This document shows, piece by piece, positions 33,034 to 44,475 of a stretch of 49,341 bases of DNA. This DNA is from Candidatus Thiodiazotropha sp. (ex Epidulcina cf. delphinae) (GTDB lineage Bacteria > Pseudomonadota > Gammaproteobacteria > Chromatiales > Chromatiaceae). Location of the stretch: positions 1-49,341 of the forward strand of contig JAHXHR010000009.1 of the NCBI GenBank assembly GCA_025656505.1, in the 5' to 3' direction. The first letter of the stretch is position 1. Each line of letters starts with the position of its first letter. The position numbers and the translations under genes are program-made. The notes beneath the pieces were generated by a model that had not been told where the DNA came from, did no database searches, and worked only from the letters and a program-made list of their open reading frames with translations.

Positions 33034-33246
33034 CTAGTGATGATTTTGTCGTTGATACAAGTAGGTCAGGTTGACGCGGAGCGGCTACCTGATTCAAGGG
33101 GGATGTCACGTAGCTGCGCAACGTGACCTACGGGTTTCTAAACGGTCTAAACTAAAAAAACTAAACAGACACCCACTCAAAATTACCTGAGATTTGAATG
33201 GGTGATGAGCCGGCCTCCCACTCAATTGAAATTCAGCATTCACACC
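33034..33246. repeat. short intergenic stretch with a 71-bp hairpin repeat
   Basis: GTAGGTCAGGTTG (33061-33073) is inverted with one mismatch at 33119-33131, spanning 71 bp. It could be another small dispersed element or a structured terminator region. No gene is seen. Confidence 0.5.
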
Positions 33247-33942
33247 TCATTCCGTGTGGCCGAGATAAAAGGCCGCCAATTGCAGATCTTCCGGCCGGGT
33301 TATCTTGATATTCCCCGCCTCTCCCTCGACCAACACCGGGCGATAGCCGGCTAGTTCCATGGCGCTGGCGTCATCGGTAACCCATCTTGCCTCTCTGATC
33401 GCATCTTCCAGGGCTCTCGTCAACATCCCGAGGCGAAACATCTGCGGGGTGAATGCGCGCCACAGCCCTTCCCGCGAAACCGTCCCCTCGACACCGGCAT
33501 CGGCATCGACCCGTTTCAGGGTGTCGCACACCGGGATTCCCAACAGACCACCGACCGGATGGGAGCTGAGCGTTGCCATCAACCCAGCCAGATCCGCATG
33601 GGAGAGGCAGGGTCGGGCGGCGTCATGCACCAAAACCCAGTCCTGCTCATCGGCTTGCAGGGCCAATTGTCGCAACGCATTGAGCACCGAGTGGCAACGC
33701 TCCTCACCGCCGGTCACTCGAACCACCCGAGGATCATCGGCATGGTCGCACGCCTGCCAGTAGGCATCCTCCGCAGAGAGGGCGACATAGACCGCGCATA
33801 TCCCGGGATGGTCGAGGAGCCGCGCCAGGGTATGATCGATCACAGGTCGTCCGGACAACGGCAGATATTGCTTGGGAATCCGGCCGGCCATGCGTCGCCC
33901 CACGCCGGCGGCCGGCACGACGGCCCAGCACCTAGCCCGCAT
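33247..33942 (-). CDS. ispD: 2-C-methyl-D-erythritol 4-phosphate cytidylyltransferase
   Basis: This enzyme couples MEP with CTP in isoprenoid synthesis. The nucleotide loop A-V-V-P-A-A-G-V-G-R-R-M (about residues 7-18) with I-P-K-Q-Y, the V-L-V-H-D-A-A-R-P-C block (about 101-110) and D-D-A-S-A-M-E are all present; 231 residues is normal. The ATG and the next codons (M-R-A) lie in the left terminal repeat of the 86-bp R3 element, and the only Shine-Dalgarno candidate (GGTGAG) is also inside it. So the element may set the expression of this essential gene. Confidence 0.95.
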   Translation of the reverse strand: MRARCWAVVPAAGVGRRMAGRIPKQYLPLSGRPVIDHTLARLLDHPGICAVYVALSAEDAYWQACDHADDPRVVRVTGGEERCHSVLNALRQLALQADEQDWVLVHDAARPCLSHADLAGLMATLSSHPVGGLLGIPVCDTLKRVDADAGVEGTVSREGLWRAFTPQMFRLGMLTRALEDAIREARWVTDDASAMELAGYRPVLVEGEAGNIKITRPEDLQLAAFYLGHTE

Positions 33943-34017
33943 TTCTCACCAAGCGGACCGGAAGAACGGATAACATAATGAAATTCAACCGACTTAGTAT
34001 TGAGAAATGGCGGCTAG
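33932..34017. mobile_element. 86-bp MITE-like element, family R3, exactly between ftsB and ispD
   Basis: CTAGCCCGCATTTCTCA (33932-33948) is matched at 34001-34017 by the inverted TGAGAAATGGCGGCTAG, with two mismatches. Both ends are CTAG. On the minus strand the right CTAG supplies the TAG stop of ftsB, and the left arm supplies the ATG of ispD. A half copy is at 8274. Confidence 0.85.
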
Positions 34018-34310
34018 CGCTCATCGCCGTCTCCGGCGGAGGGACCGATGACCTGGTAAAACATCTCCCCCTCCTTGATCATGCCCAATTCGCTGCGCGC
34101 CCGCTCTTCGATCGCCGCCTGTCCACTGCGTAAATCTTCGACTTCGGCTTGTAATGTGCGATTTCGCTCGCGCAACCCGACCAACTCCTCCTTGAGTTGT
34201 CTGATCTCATGCTCGAGATTGCTGACTTCGGCCAGACTCCCCTCCCCCACCCACAGGCGATACTGCAGCAACAGCAGCAACAGGATCAGTACGGCAATGA
34301 CGATACGCAT
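34014..34310 (-). CDS. ftsB: cell division protein FtsB
   Basis: FtsB is a bitopic inner-membrane protein of the FtsQLB divisome complex. The 98-residue product has one membrane segment (about residues 3-19, I-V-I-A-V-L-I-L-L-L-L-L-L-Q-Y) and a heptad coiled coil (about 26-65, L-E-H-E-I-R-Q-L-K-E-E-L). The conserved A-R-S-E-L-G-M-I-K-E-G-E follows. It lies between eno and ispD, its standard neighbours. Its stop codon is contributed by the end of the R3 element. Confidence 0.93.
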   Translation of the reverse strand: MRIVIAVLILLLLLLQYRLWVGEGSLAEVSNLEHEIRQLKEELVGLRERNRTLQAEVEDLRSGQAAIEERARSELGMIKEGEMFYQVIGPSAGDGDER

Positions 34311-34350
34311 GGTTTCAGGTATAGGATGAACCTAACCGATTTACATCCGC

Positions 34351-35682
<1,332 letters not shown>

Positions 35683-35706
35683 TTAGATGAACAAACCGAG
35701 AGGAAT

Positions 35707-38512
<2,806 letters not shown>

Positions 38513-38920
38513 ATGACTAAATTCGCTAAGGTTCTAGGTGTCGCCGCTCTCGTTGCCGTCACCACCAGCGCTTCCGCATGGTGGGGTGGTCCAGGCTCGG
38601 GCAACCGCGGCTGGAACAACGACGGCTGGGGCGATGGCTGGGGCGATGGTTTCGGTGATTTCAACTTCGGCATGAGCGGACGAGGCTCCGGATACGGCCG
38701 TGGCAACAACTATTACCGTGACCACTACGGTTATGGCCCTTATGGTGGTTATGGGGCTCCTTACGGCGGTTATGGGGCTCCTTACGGCGGTTATGGGGCT
38801 CCTTACGGCGGTTATGGGGCTCCTTACGGCGGTTATGGGGCTCCTTACGGCGGTTACGGCGCTCCTTATGGCTATCCTGCGCCTCCTCCGCCTCCTGCAC
38901 CCGCCGCTCCGGCAAAATAA
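38513..38920 (+). CDS. sulfur globule protein homologue (Gly/Tyr/Pro-rich repeat protein)
   Basis: The 135-residue secreted protein has a signal peptide (about residues 1-22, ending A-S-A before W-W-G-G). Then come a Gly/Asn/Trp-rich part, seven-residue G-Y-G-A-P-Y-G repeats (about 76-121) and a Pro/Ala tail. Sulfur globule proteins of Allochromatium and relatives have this composition. They form the envelope of periplasmic sulfur globules, resembling keratin or plant cell-wall proteins. It is monocistronic, with a strong Shine-Dalgarno and its own terminator, suiting high expression. A general glycine-rich surface protein is the alternative. Confidence 0.75.
   Translation: MTKFAKVLGVAALVAVTTSASAWWGGPGSGNRGWNNDGWGDGWGDGFGDFNFGMSGRGSGYGRGNNYYRDHYGYGPYGGYGAPYGGYGAPYGGYGAPYGGYGAPYGGYGAPYGGYGAPYGYPAPPPPPAPAAPAK
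38747..38872 (+). repeat. 21-bp coding tandem repeat in the sulfur globule gene
   Basis: Five identical 21-bp units (GGTTATGGGGCTCCTTACGG plus C, 38747-38851) are followed by one diverged unit (38852-38872). The identity at synonymous positions points to recent slippage or unequal exchange, so the length should vary among strains. Confidence 0.9.
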
Positions 38921-39099
38921 GCAATCCGGCGCAACCGCTATCCGGTAGGGGGCAGCCCACAGGCTACCCCCTCCCTGCAACGGTGCATACCGCTCCTCAA
39001 TCAGTAACCGAACCCATCAGACTTGCGAGAAAACGAAAGGCAAAGCCATGCAGGAACACCGTGAAGGGCGTGCTTGTGTGGCGGTGCAGTGCATCTGTA

Positions 39100-39126
39100 A
39101 AAAAGCCGGCTTTGGAGCGGCTTTTT
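39100..39126 (+). terminator. rho-independent terminator after the sulfur globule gene
   Basis: AAAAAGCCG (39100-39108) pairs perfectly with CGGCTTTTT (39118-39126) around a 9-base loop, ending in a T run. It separates the sulfur globule gene from fnr. Confidence 0.85.
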
Positions 39127-39170
39127 CAATGCACGAAGGCTTTTGAGCGATAATTAAAACCTAAAACGAC

Positions 39171-39184
39171 TTGATCCTGATCAA
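39171..39184 (+). promoter_or_regulatory. FNR box (perfect consensus) upstream of fnr
   Basis: TTGATCCTGATCAA matches the FNR site TTGAT-N4-ATCAA exactly and lies 74 bp before the chosen fnr start. A -10-like GATAATTA precedes it at 39148-39156, so bound FNR would overlap the start of transcription and could repress its own gene. Confidence 0.8.
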
Positions 39185-39257
39185 GAATTTCTGGAAGAAT
39201 AGGCGTGACGAGTTAGGCCTTGGCATTCACATATACCCGTCATGTTGGAGCGAATTC

Positions 39258-40016
39258 TTGACTAGCCGAAAAGTGATCTCATTCGAAAATATCAAGGTTG
39301 CCTGTAAAAACTGCAGCCTTTCAGCCCTTTGTCTTCCCATGGGATTGAGTCCGGATGACGTAGAACGCCTCGATAGCATCATCAAGCGAGGCCGACCCTA
39401 CCATCGCGGCGATCACCTCTATCGCGGCGGGGATAAGTTTCACAGTCTCCGCGTCATCACCAGCGGCTCGGTCAAGACCTATTCGCCGAACGAAGACGGC
39501 GGGGAACAGGTCTTGGGGTTTCATCTCCAGGGGGAGCTGATCGGTCTCGACGCCATCAAGGACGAGAGCCACAACTGTGCCGCGATCGCCCTTGAGACTA
39601 CGGCAGTCTGCGAAATCCCCTTCTTGCAACTGGAGTCCTTGAGCAGCATCATGCCGAGTTTGCAGCATCAGATGTATCGCCTGCTCAGCCGTGAGATCGG
39701 TCAGGATACAGAGATGCTCACCCTGCTGGGCAAGAAGAGCGCAGAAGAGCGCTTGGCCTCTTTCCTGCTCAGTTTTTCCGAGCGCTTCAAGCAAAGAGGT
39801 TTTTCAGCCAGTGATTTCTTCCTCAGCATGTCACGCTACGAGATCGGCAATTACCTGGGGCTCGCGGTAGAGACAGTCAGTCGCCTGTTCACCCGTTTCC
39901 AGGATGAAAGTTTATTACGCGTGGAGAGGAGGCATGTGCAATTGGTGGACATCCCGCGATTGTACGAGATCGTCCAAAGGTCGGATAGCACTAAATCAAG
40001 CCAATCGCGCGTATAA
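39258..40016 (+). CDS. fnr: oxygen-responsive regulator FNR
   Basis: A Crp/Fnr-family activator sensing oxygen through a 4Fe-4S cluster. From the TTG at 39258 (GGAG upstream, 252 residues) the four cluster cysteines fall at about 16, 19, 25 and 107 (C-K-N-C-S-L-S-A-L-C and H-N-C-A). The cNMP-type barrel and dimer helix follow. The recognition helix reads L-A-V-E-T-V-S-R-L-F-T-R-F, with the E-x2-S-R contact residues of true FNR. A longer frame to 39171 would start inside the FNR box and is unlikely. Its position next to the sulfur globule gene may be chance. Confidence 0.93.
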   Translation: MTSRKVISFENIKVACKNCSLSALCLPMGLSPDDVERLDSIIKRGRPYHRGDHLYRGGDKFHSLRVITSGSVKTYSPNEDGGEQVLGFHLQGELIGLDAIKDESHNCAAIALETTAVCEIPFLQLESLSSIMPSLQHQMYRLLSREIGQDTEMLTLLGKKSAEERLASFLLSFSERFKQRGFSASDFFLSMSRYEIGNYLGLAVETVSRLFTRFQDESLLRVERRHVQLVDIPRLYEIVQRSDSTKSSQSRV

Positions 40017-40154
40017 CGCGCTTAGGCAAGCATACCCCGGCAACCCTTTTCCCTACCGTTGGCAATGTGAATTAACCTTTTGATTCAACATGTAATTTTT
40101 AGAATAGCAGCAAAGTGCGACATGTTGCCAGGCAACGCTGAACGCGCCCTCGGG

Positions 40155-40853
40155 CTAATCCCTCAGCCAGACACATCCCTCCATACTCTCCAGCCGCCTG
40201 TTATGTACCTTCAGTTCCTCCGCACTCGCGCTGACAACCTTCAACCGCGGTCGATCAGACGGCAGACGGCGAATACCGTCAATCGAAGGCCCGCCACCAC
40301 CCTCGTCCGCCGGGGAACCGTCAAGGAGCAACGCCGTCTGTCCTCCGGTCATCGCCAGGTAGACGTCCGCAAGTATTTCCGCATCCAGGAGCGCGCCATG
40401 CAACTCCCGGTGGGCGTTGTCGATATCGTAACGTTTACAGAGTGCATCGAGACTGTTTCTCTGACCCGGATGCATCTTTTTCGCCATCACCAGGGTGTCG
40501 GTCACGGCGCACAGGGCATCCACTTTGGCCTGGCTGTGCATTATGCTCAGTTCATGATCCAGGAAGCCGACATCGAAAGGGGCGTTGTGGATAATCAGCT
40601 CAGCACCGCTCACATAGTCGATGAAGTCGGCCGCCACGTCACTGAACTTCGGTTTATCGGCCAGAAACTCGTTGGTGATGCCATGCACCTCAATGGCGGC
40701 GGCGTCGATATCCCGCTCCGGTTGCAGGTACTGATGGAAATTGTTTCCGGTCAACCTGCGATCCACCATCTCAACACAACCGATTTCAATAATCCGGTGC
40801 CCCCGCTCAGGCTCCAGACCGGTGGTCTCGGTATCGAGCACGATCTGTCGCAT
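40155..40853 (-). CDS. dnaQ: DNA polymerase III epsilon subunit (3'-5' exonuclease)
   Basis: The proofreading subunit of the replicase. The DEDDh motifs are seen: V-L-D-T-E-T-T-G (residues 5-12), H-N-A-P-F-D-V-G-F-L (about 89-98) and H-R-E-L-H-G-A-L-L-D-A (about 147-157). A C-terminal region for alpha-subunit binding brings it to 232 residues. Its ATG shares one base with the rnhA stop (TGATG). The rnhA-dnaQ pair next to mltD recalls the E. coli region mltD-gloB-yafS-rnhA-dnaQ. Confidence 0.95.
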   Translation of the reverse strand: MRQIVLDTETTGLEPERGHRIIEIGCVEMVDRRLTGNNFHQYLQPERDIDAAAIEVHGITNEFLADKPKFSDVAADFIDYVSGAELIIHNAPFDVGFLDHELSIMHSQAKVDALCAVTDTLVMAKKMHPGQRNSLDALCKRYDIDNAHRELHGALLDAEILADVYLAMTGGQTALLLDGSPADEGGGGPSIDGIRRLPSDRPRLKVVSASAEELKVHNRRLESMEGCVWLRD

Positions 40854-41293
40854 CAGCTCCCTCCCCTCTTTACACCCCGGTTGGCCAATTCGTCCGCGAG
40901 TTCATTTTCGCTATGACCGGCATGGCCCTTGACCCATTCCCACTCGATCCGGTGCTTAAGGACCTCTGTATCCAGCGCTTGCCAAAGATCGGCATTCTTG
41001 ACCGGTTTTTTTGCGGCGGTCTTCCAACCGTTTCGCTTCCAATTGTGAATCCACTGGGTAATCCCGTTCTTCACATATTGAGAATCAGTGGTCACTCGCA
41101 CGCTGCTTTTCCTTTTCAGGCTCTCCAGACCGCGGATAACCGCCGTCAGCTCCATGCGATTGTTGGTGGTCTCCGGTTCTCCGCCAAACAGTTGTTTTTC
41201 ATGTTTGCCGTAACGCAACACCACGCCCCAGCCTCCCGGCCCCGGATTACCCTTACAGGCGCCATCGCTGAAAATCTCCACGGTTTGAGTCAT
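40853..41293 (-). CDS. rnhA: ribonuclease HI
   Basis: It cleaves RNA in RNA-DNA hybrids. The 146-residue product shows [17 protein letters not shown] (residues 6-22), catalytic Glu in N-N-R-M-E-L-T-A-V and Asp in T-D-S-Q-Y-V. The basic loop W-K-R-N-G-W-K-T and G-H-A-G-H-S-E-N-E are also present. I start at 41293; the upstream frame is repeat sequence. The bases before the ATG, TAAGGATTCTAGGTTCA, are the terminal repeat of an R4 element, which thus provides the Shine-Dalgarno region. Confidence 0.95.
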   Translation of the reverse strand: MTQTVEIFSDGACKGNPGPGGWGVVLRYGKHEKQLFGGEPETTNNRMELTAVIRGLESLKRKSSVRVTTDSQYVKNGITQWIHNWKRNGWKTAAKKPVKNADLWQALDTEVLKHRIEWEWVKGHAGHSENELADELANRGVKRGGS

Positions 41294-41295
41294 TG

Positions 41296-41580
41296 AACCT
41301 AGAATCCTTAGTTGAACGTTGTGAAGAGTGCGTTTGTGGTGGTGCAGGGCAAGGGTCGCTCCTGCACATCCCTGTGCTTGTGACACTTATGCATCCCTGC
41401 TCGGCGCGCAACGACGCGGAATAGTTGTTCTATTCCAAGGCGTTGTAACGCAGCCATGCGCCGCCACAAGCGTGCTATTCACGGCGTAACGCTGCTCACC
41501 TGCTAGGTGAGTATTCCTAATACAGAGAAAACTCATGTTTTCAAAGTGATGAGTCGTGTGCATAGTGGTCAACTGAAGAT
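41296..41580. repeat. R4 element, right-truncated, with a nested R5 element
   Basis: The left end (41296-41315) matches the R4 repeat of 26865 with one change. The homology then jumps: a 162-bp segment with its own imperfect 19-bp inverted ends (GTGAAGAGTGCGTTTGTGG at 41321-41339 and the inverse at 41464-41482) is inserted, and R4 resumes at about 41486. R4 stops after 12 bases of its right repeat (41569-41580), where an R2 element begins. A single R5-like end recurs at 39060-39092. Confidence 0.75.
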
Positions 41581-41585
41581 CCCTG

Positions 41586-41795
41586 TGTACTGTCTCATAT
41601 CTAATTGTATGATATCAGCGAGACGCCCGGAGGGAGGCCCGCCAAGGCCCCAATCCTGCGTTGCACCGCTTGACAAGGGACCTGCCATTGCCTGCGCGTC
41701 GCGCCTTGTTGTTTGTAACCCCAAGGGCACTTCCTTCGGGGCGTCTTAGGGCCTTGGCGGGCCTCTGATATCAGCAATTAGTATGAGACAGTACA
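41586..41795. mobile_element. 210-bp MITE-like element, family R2 (second large copy)
   Basis: The ends TGTACTGTCTCATA (41586-41599) and TATGAGACAGTACA (41782-41795) are those of the element at 32773. The internal GC-rich part matches that copy in the opposite orientation. It is followed by CTAA, whose complement gives the TAG stop of the methyltransferase gene. The left flank is lost in the truncated R4 element. Confidence 0.82.
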
Positions 41796-42563
41796 CTAAG
41801 GTTGAATACCGCTTCTTGTTGTCGGCTCCGCGGCTGTCGGCAGAACCCGTTTCTTCACCAGCCACTTCGGACGGATCGGCGTCATGGCCACCTCCCTTTT
41901 CACCGCAAGTATGACATAGACGCCACCGAACAATGGGTAGACCTTTTGCCCGAATCCCTCCATGAACGCCAACTTCTGCATGATGGCCTGATTGCGGAGG
42001 GGGGGGCGGTAGTTTAAATAGACCACCTCCTCCAGATCGAAGCCAAGCAGCGAAAACCAATCCTGGACACGCCTGCAACTGAAAAAGTGTCCACACCAGG
42101 GAATCGTAGCGGAGCGTAGACGCAATAGCCGCCACAACCCCCATTGACTCCAAGGATTGAAGCCACTGAGCAAAATCTTGCCCTCCGGGATCAAGACCCG
42201 CTCCACCTCCCGCAGTAGCTGATGCGGATCGGTTGAGAAATCCAGGGTATGCGGCAGTACAATCCCATCCACACTGTCACTATCCAGCGGCAGGTAATGC
42301 GGATCGGCGCACAGATCAACCCCTGAACCGGCGCTACCTATGCCGATGACCACGCGATTGCGCGCCGGACTCCTTCTCAACAGATCCCGGTTTCGACAGG
42401 GGAGGCCTATTTGCACCACATGATAGCCGAACATGCCTGCAATGCGCGCTTGTAAACAAGCCTCTTCCTGGATCGCCAGGCTGCTGCCCAAACAACTCTC
42501 AAACCATACCTGCAGATGATTCTGCTGACAAGTTCCCAGTTTTAACAGTTTGTTTTCTTTCAT
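41796..42563 (-). CDS. class I SAM-dependent methyltransferase (YafS-like)
   Basis: The 255-residue protein has a methyltransferase type 11 domain. It shows V-V-I-G-I-G-S-A-G-S-G (about residues 72-82, motif I), Y-L-P-L-D-S-D-S-V-D-G-I-V-L-P-H-T-L-D-F (about 92-111), and I-L-L-S-G-F-N-P-W-S-Q-W-G (about 134-146). The G-F-N-P-x-S-x-x-G stretch is typical of the YafS group, and the neighbours rnhA, dnaQ and mltD agree with that. The substrate is unknown. Two nested repeat elements, about 500 bp in all, now separate it from rnhA. Confidence 0.82.
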   Translation of the reverse strand: MKENKLLKLGTCQQNHLQVWFESCLGSSLAIQEEACLQARIAGMFGYHVVQIGLPCRNRDLLRRSPARNRVVIGIGSAGSGVDLCADPHYLPLDSDSVDGIVLPHTLDFSTDPHQLLREVERVLIPEGKILLSGFNPWSQWGLWRLLRLRSATIPWCGHFFSCRRVQDWFSLLGFDLEEVVYLNYRPPLRNQAIMQKLAFMEGFGQKVYPLFGGVYVILAVKREVAMTPIRPKWLVKKRVLPTAAEPTTRSGIQP

Positions 42564-42739
42564 ATATCAAGACATCGGCTTTGCTACCGACACAACTGTC
42601 AGGTAACCTGTGCCGCCTAAGCACTCCTGACGTAGTGATATGGTAGGGGCGTTGGATCCACAGCGCATTACCTCGCGCAGAGAGTACTGAACATGGAAAT
42701 GATACGCGGCTCTGAAACTATTTTCCTCCGATTTACAGC

Positions 42740-44422
42740 ATGTCTAAAAAAAACCCTGTTAACCCAATCCGGCATTCGAAGCTTTGTTTGCTGATGATGA
42801 ATCTCTTCTTCACCTGTTTGTTCACAGCCTGCCAGACCTTGCCCAACGGGGGAGAACAGTTCGCTCTGGAGAACGCGCCCCTCTCTCCGCTGACCACCGA
42901 GGCCCTACAGACACAACCGACCTCGGAAACGGCACAAGTGGCGGCTCAGGAAATGCCGCAAGTCGCCGAACAGCTACAGGCAGTCATTGCAGCCTTGCCC
43001 GTCCCCGAGCAAACCGATCTCTGGGAGCGGATGTTGGGCGGTTACCGCCTCTCTGTTCCCCATGACCCTCGGGTGGAGCGTGAACTGAACTGGTACAGCA
43101 ACCATCCCGGTTATATCGAACGCATTCAGATGCGCGCCGAACCCTACCTCCATTTTATTCTGGAAGAGATCGACAAACGCGGCATACCGGGCGAATTCGC
43201 CCTGTTGCCTGCCGTTGAAAGCGCCTTTCAGCCCTTCGCCTACTCCCCGGGACGCGCCGCCGGCATATGGCAGTTCATTCCCTCCACAGGGCGACACTTC
43301 GGGCTCAAGCAAAACTGGTGGTACGACGGCCGACGCGATATCGTGGCGTCAACCCGTGCGGCGCTGGATTTCCTGACGGCCCTGAGCAAACGGTTCAACG
43401 GGGATTGGGAACTGGCCCTGGCCGCCTACAATTCAGGCGCCGGCACGGTGCGCAACGCCATCCGGCGCAATCACAAACGCGGTAAACCGACCGATTTCTG
43501 GTCACTCAAGCTACCCGACGAGACCAGCGCCTATGTCCCCCGCCTGCTGGCCCTGGCAGAGATCTTCAGAAATCCGCAAGCCCACGGGATCATGTTGCAG
43601 GTCTTCCCGGACGAACCCTATTTCACCACGATCGACATCGACTCCCAACTCGATCTCGCCCTGGCCGCTGAGATGGCGGACCTGCCCATTCAGGATCTCT
43701 ACCTGCTCAACGCCGGCTTCAACCGTTGGGCCACTGACCCGGACGGCCCGCACCGGTTGAACCTGCCTCTCGATAAGGTGGAGACCTTTCGCGGAAGGCT
43801 CAAGGCCCTGCCCCCCGAAAAGCGCTTGACCTGGAAACGATATGAGATCAAACCGGGCGACTCCCTGAGCGTCATCGCCCGCAATCACGGCACCACCGGC
43901 AAACTGCTCAAGCAGGTCAACAAGCTCAAGGGAAACCGAATCCGCGCCGGAAAGCACCTGTTGATCCCTGTGTCAAGCAAAAGCCTCGACCAGTACGCCT
44001 ATAGCGTGGAGCAGCGCAAGGCCGCCATCAGAAACAGGCCCCGCAGCGGCTATAAACAGCACTATCAGGTCAAGTCCGGTGACAGCTTGTGGCAGATCGC
44101 CAGGGCGCACAAGGTCAGTTATAAACAACTCGCCGCCTGGAACGGCATGGCGCCGGGAGATCCACTCAAACCCGGCCAGAAGCTGGTTATCTGGGTCAAA
44201 AAGCCTCCATCGTCCGAACTGTCGCTGCTGAGCTTGCAACCCGACGGCGCCCAAAGTAAGCTGCATTACAAAGTGAGACGGGGCGACTCCCTGTCCCGCA
44301 TCGCGCAACGCTTCAAGGTCTCGGTCTCCGATCTTAAGCGCTGGAACACCCTAAACGGGAAATATCTGCAACCAGGTCAACGCCTCAAGCTCTACGTGGA
44401 TGTAACGGAACAGACGCTTTGA
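42740..44422 (+). CDS. mltD: membrane-bound lytic murein transglycosylase D
   Basis: An outer-membrane lipoprotein that cleaves peptidoglycan to 1,6-anhydro products. The signal sequence ends in a lipobox, L-F-T-A-C (Cys about residue 31). The SLT domain carries the catalytic Glu in L-L-P-A-V-E-S-A-F-Q-P (about 154-164) and G-I-W-Q-F-I-P-S-T-G. Three LysM repeats follow (about 370-415, 440-485 and 505-550), each starting Y-x-I/V-x-x-G-D-S-L. The 560 residues fit a three-LysM MltD. The gene is followed after 53 bp by the large membrane protein gene, so the two may form one unit. Confidence 0.94.
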   Translation: MSKKNPVNPIRHSKLCLLMMNLFFTCLFTACQTLPNGGEQFALENAPLSPLTTEALQTQPTSETAQVAAQEMPQVAEQLQAVIAALPVPEQTDLWERMLGGYRLSVPHDPRVERELNWYSNHPGYIERIQMRAEPYLHFILEEIDKRGIPGEFALLPAVESAFQPFAYSPGRAAGIWQFIPSTGRHFGLKQNWWYDGRRDIVASTRAALDFLTALSKRFNGDWELALAAYNSGAGTVRNAIRRNHKRGKPTDFWSLKLPDETSAYVPRLLALAEIFRNPQAHGIMLQVFPDEPYFTTIDIDSQLDLALAAEMADLPIQDLYLLNAGFNRWATDPDGPHRLNLPLDKVETFRGRLKALPPEKRLTWKRYEIKPGDSLSVIARNHGTTGKLLKQVNKLKGNRIRAGKHLLIPVSSKSLDQYAYSVEQRKAAIRNRPRSGYKQHYQVKSGDSLWQIARAHKVSYKQLAAWNGMAPGDPLKPGQKLVIWVKKPPSSELSLLSLQPDGAQSKLHYKVRRGDSLSRIAQRFKVSVSDLKRWNTLNGKYLQPGQRLKLYVDVTEQTL

Positions 44423-44475
44423 CATTCGCTGATTCAGGCTACTGACGATAAACAGCGATATCGAAAGGGAGCCTC

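Noticed and set aside
32561-33121. 186-aa minus-strand and 100-aa plus-strand frames over the R2 element
   Set aside because: The frames read through inverted repeats and GC-rich palindromes present in other copies; they are not genes.
38747-38872. Regular repeat array considered as CRISPR
   Set aside because: The units are contiguous with no spacers and stay in frame in a secreted repeat protein.
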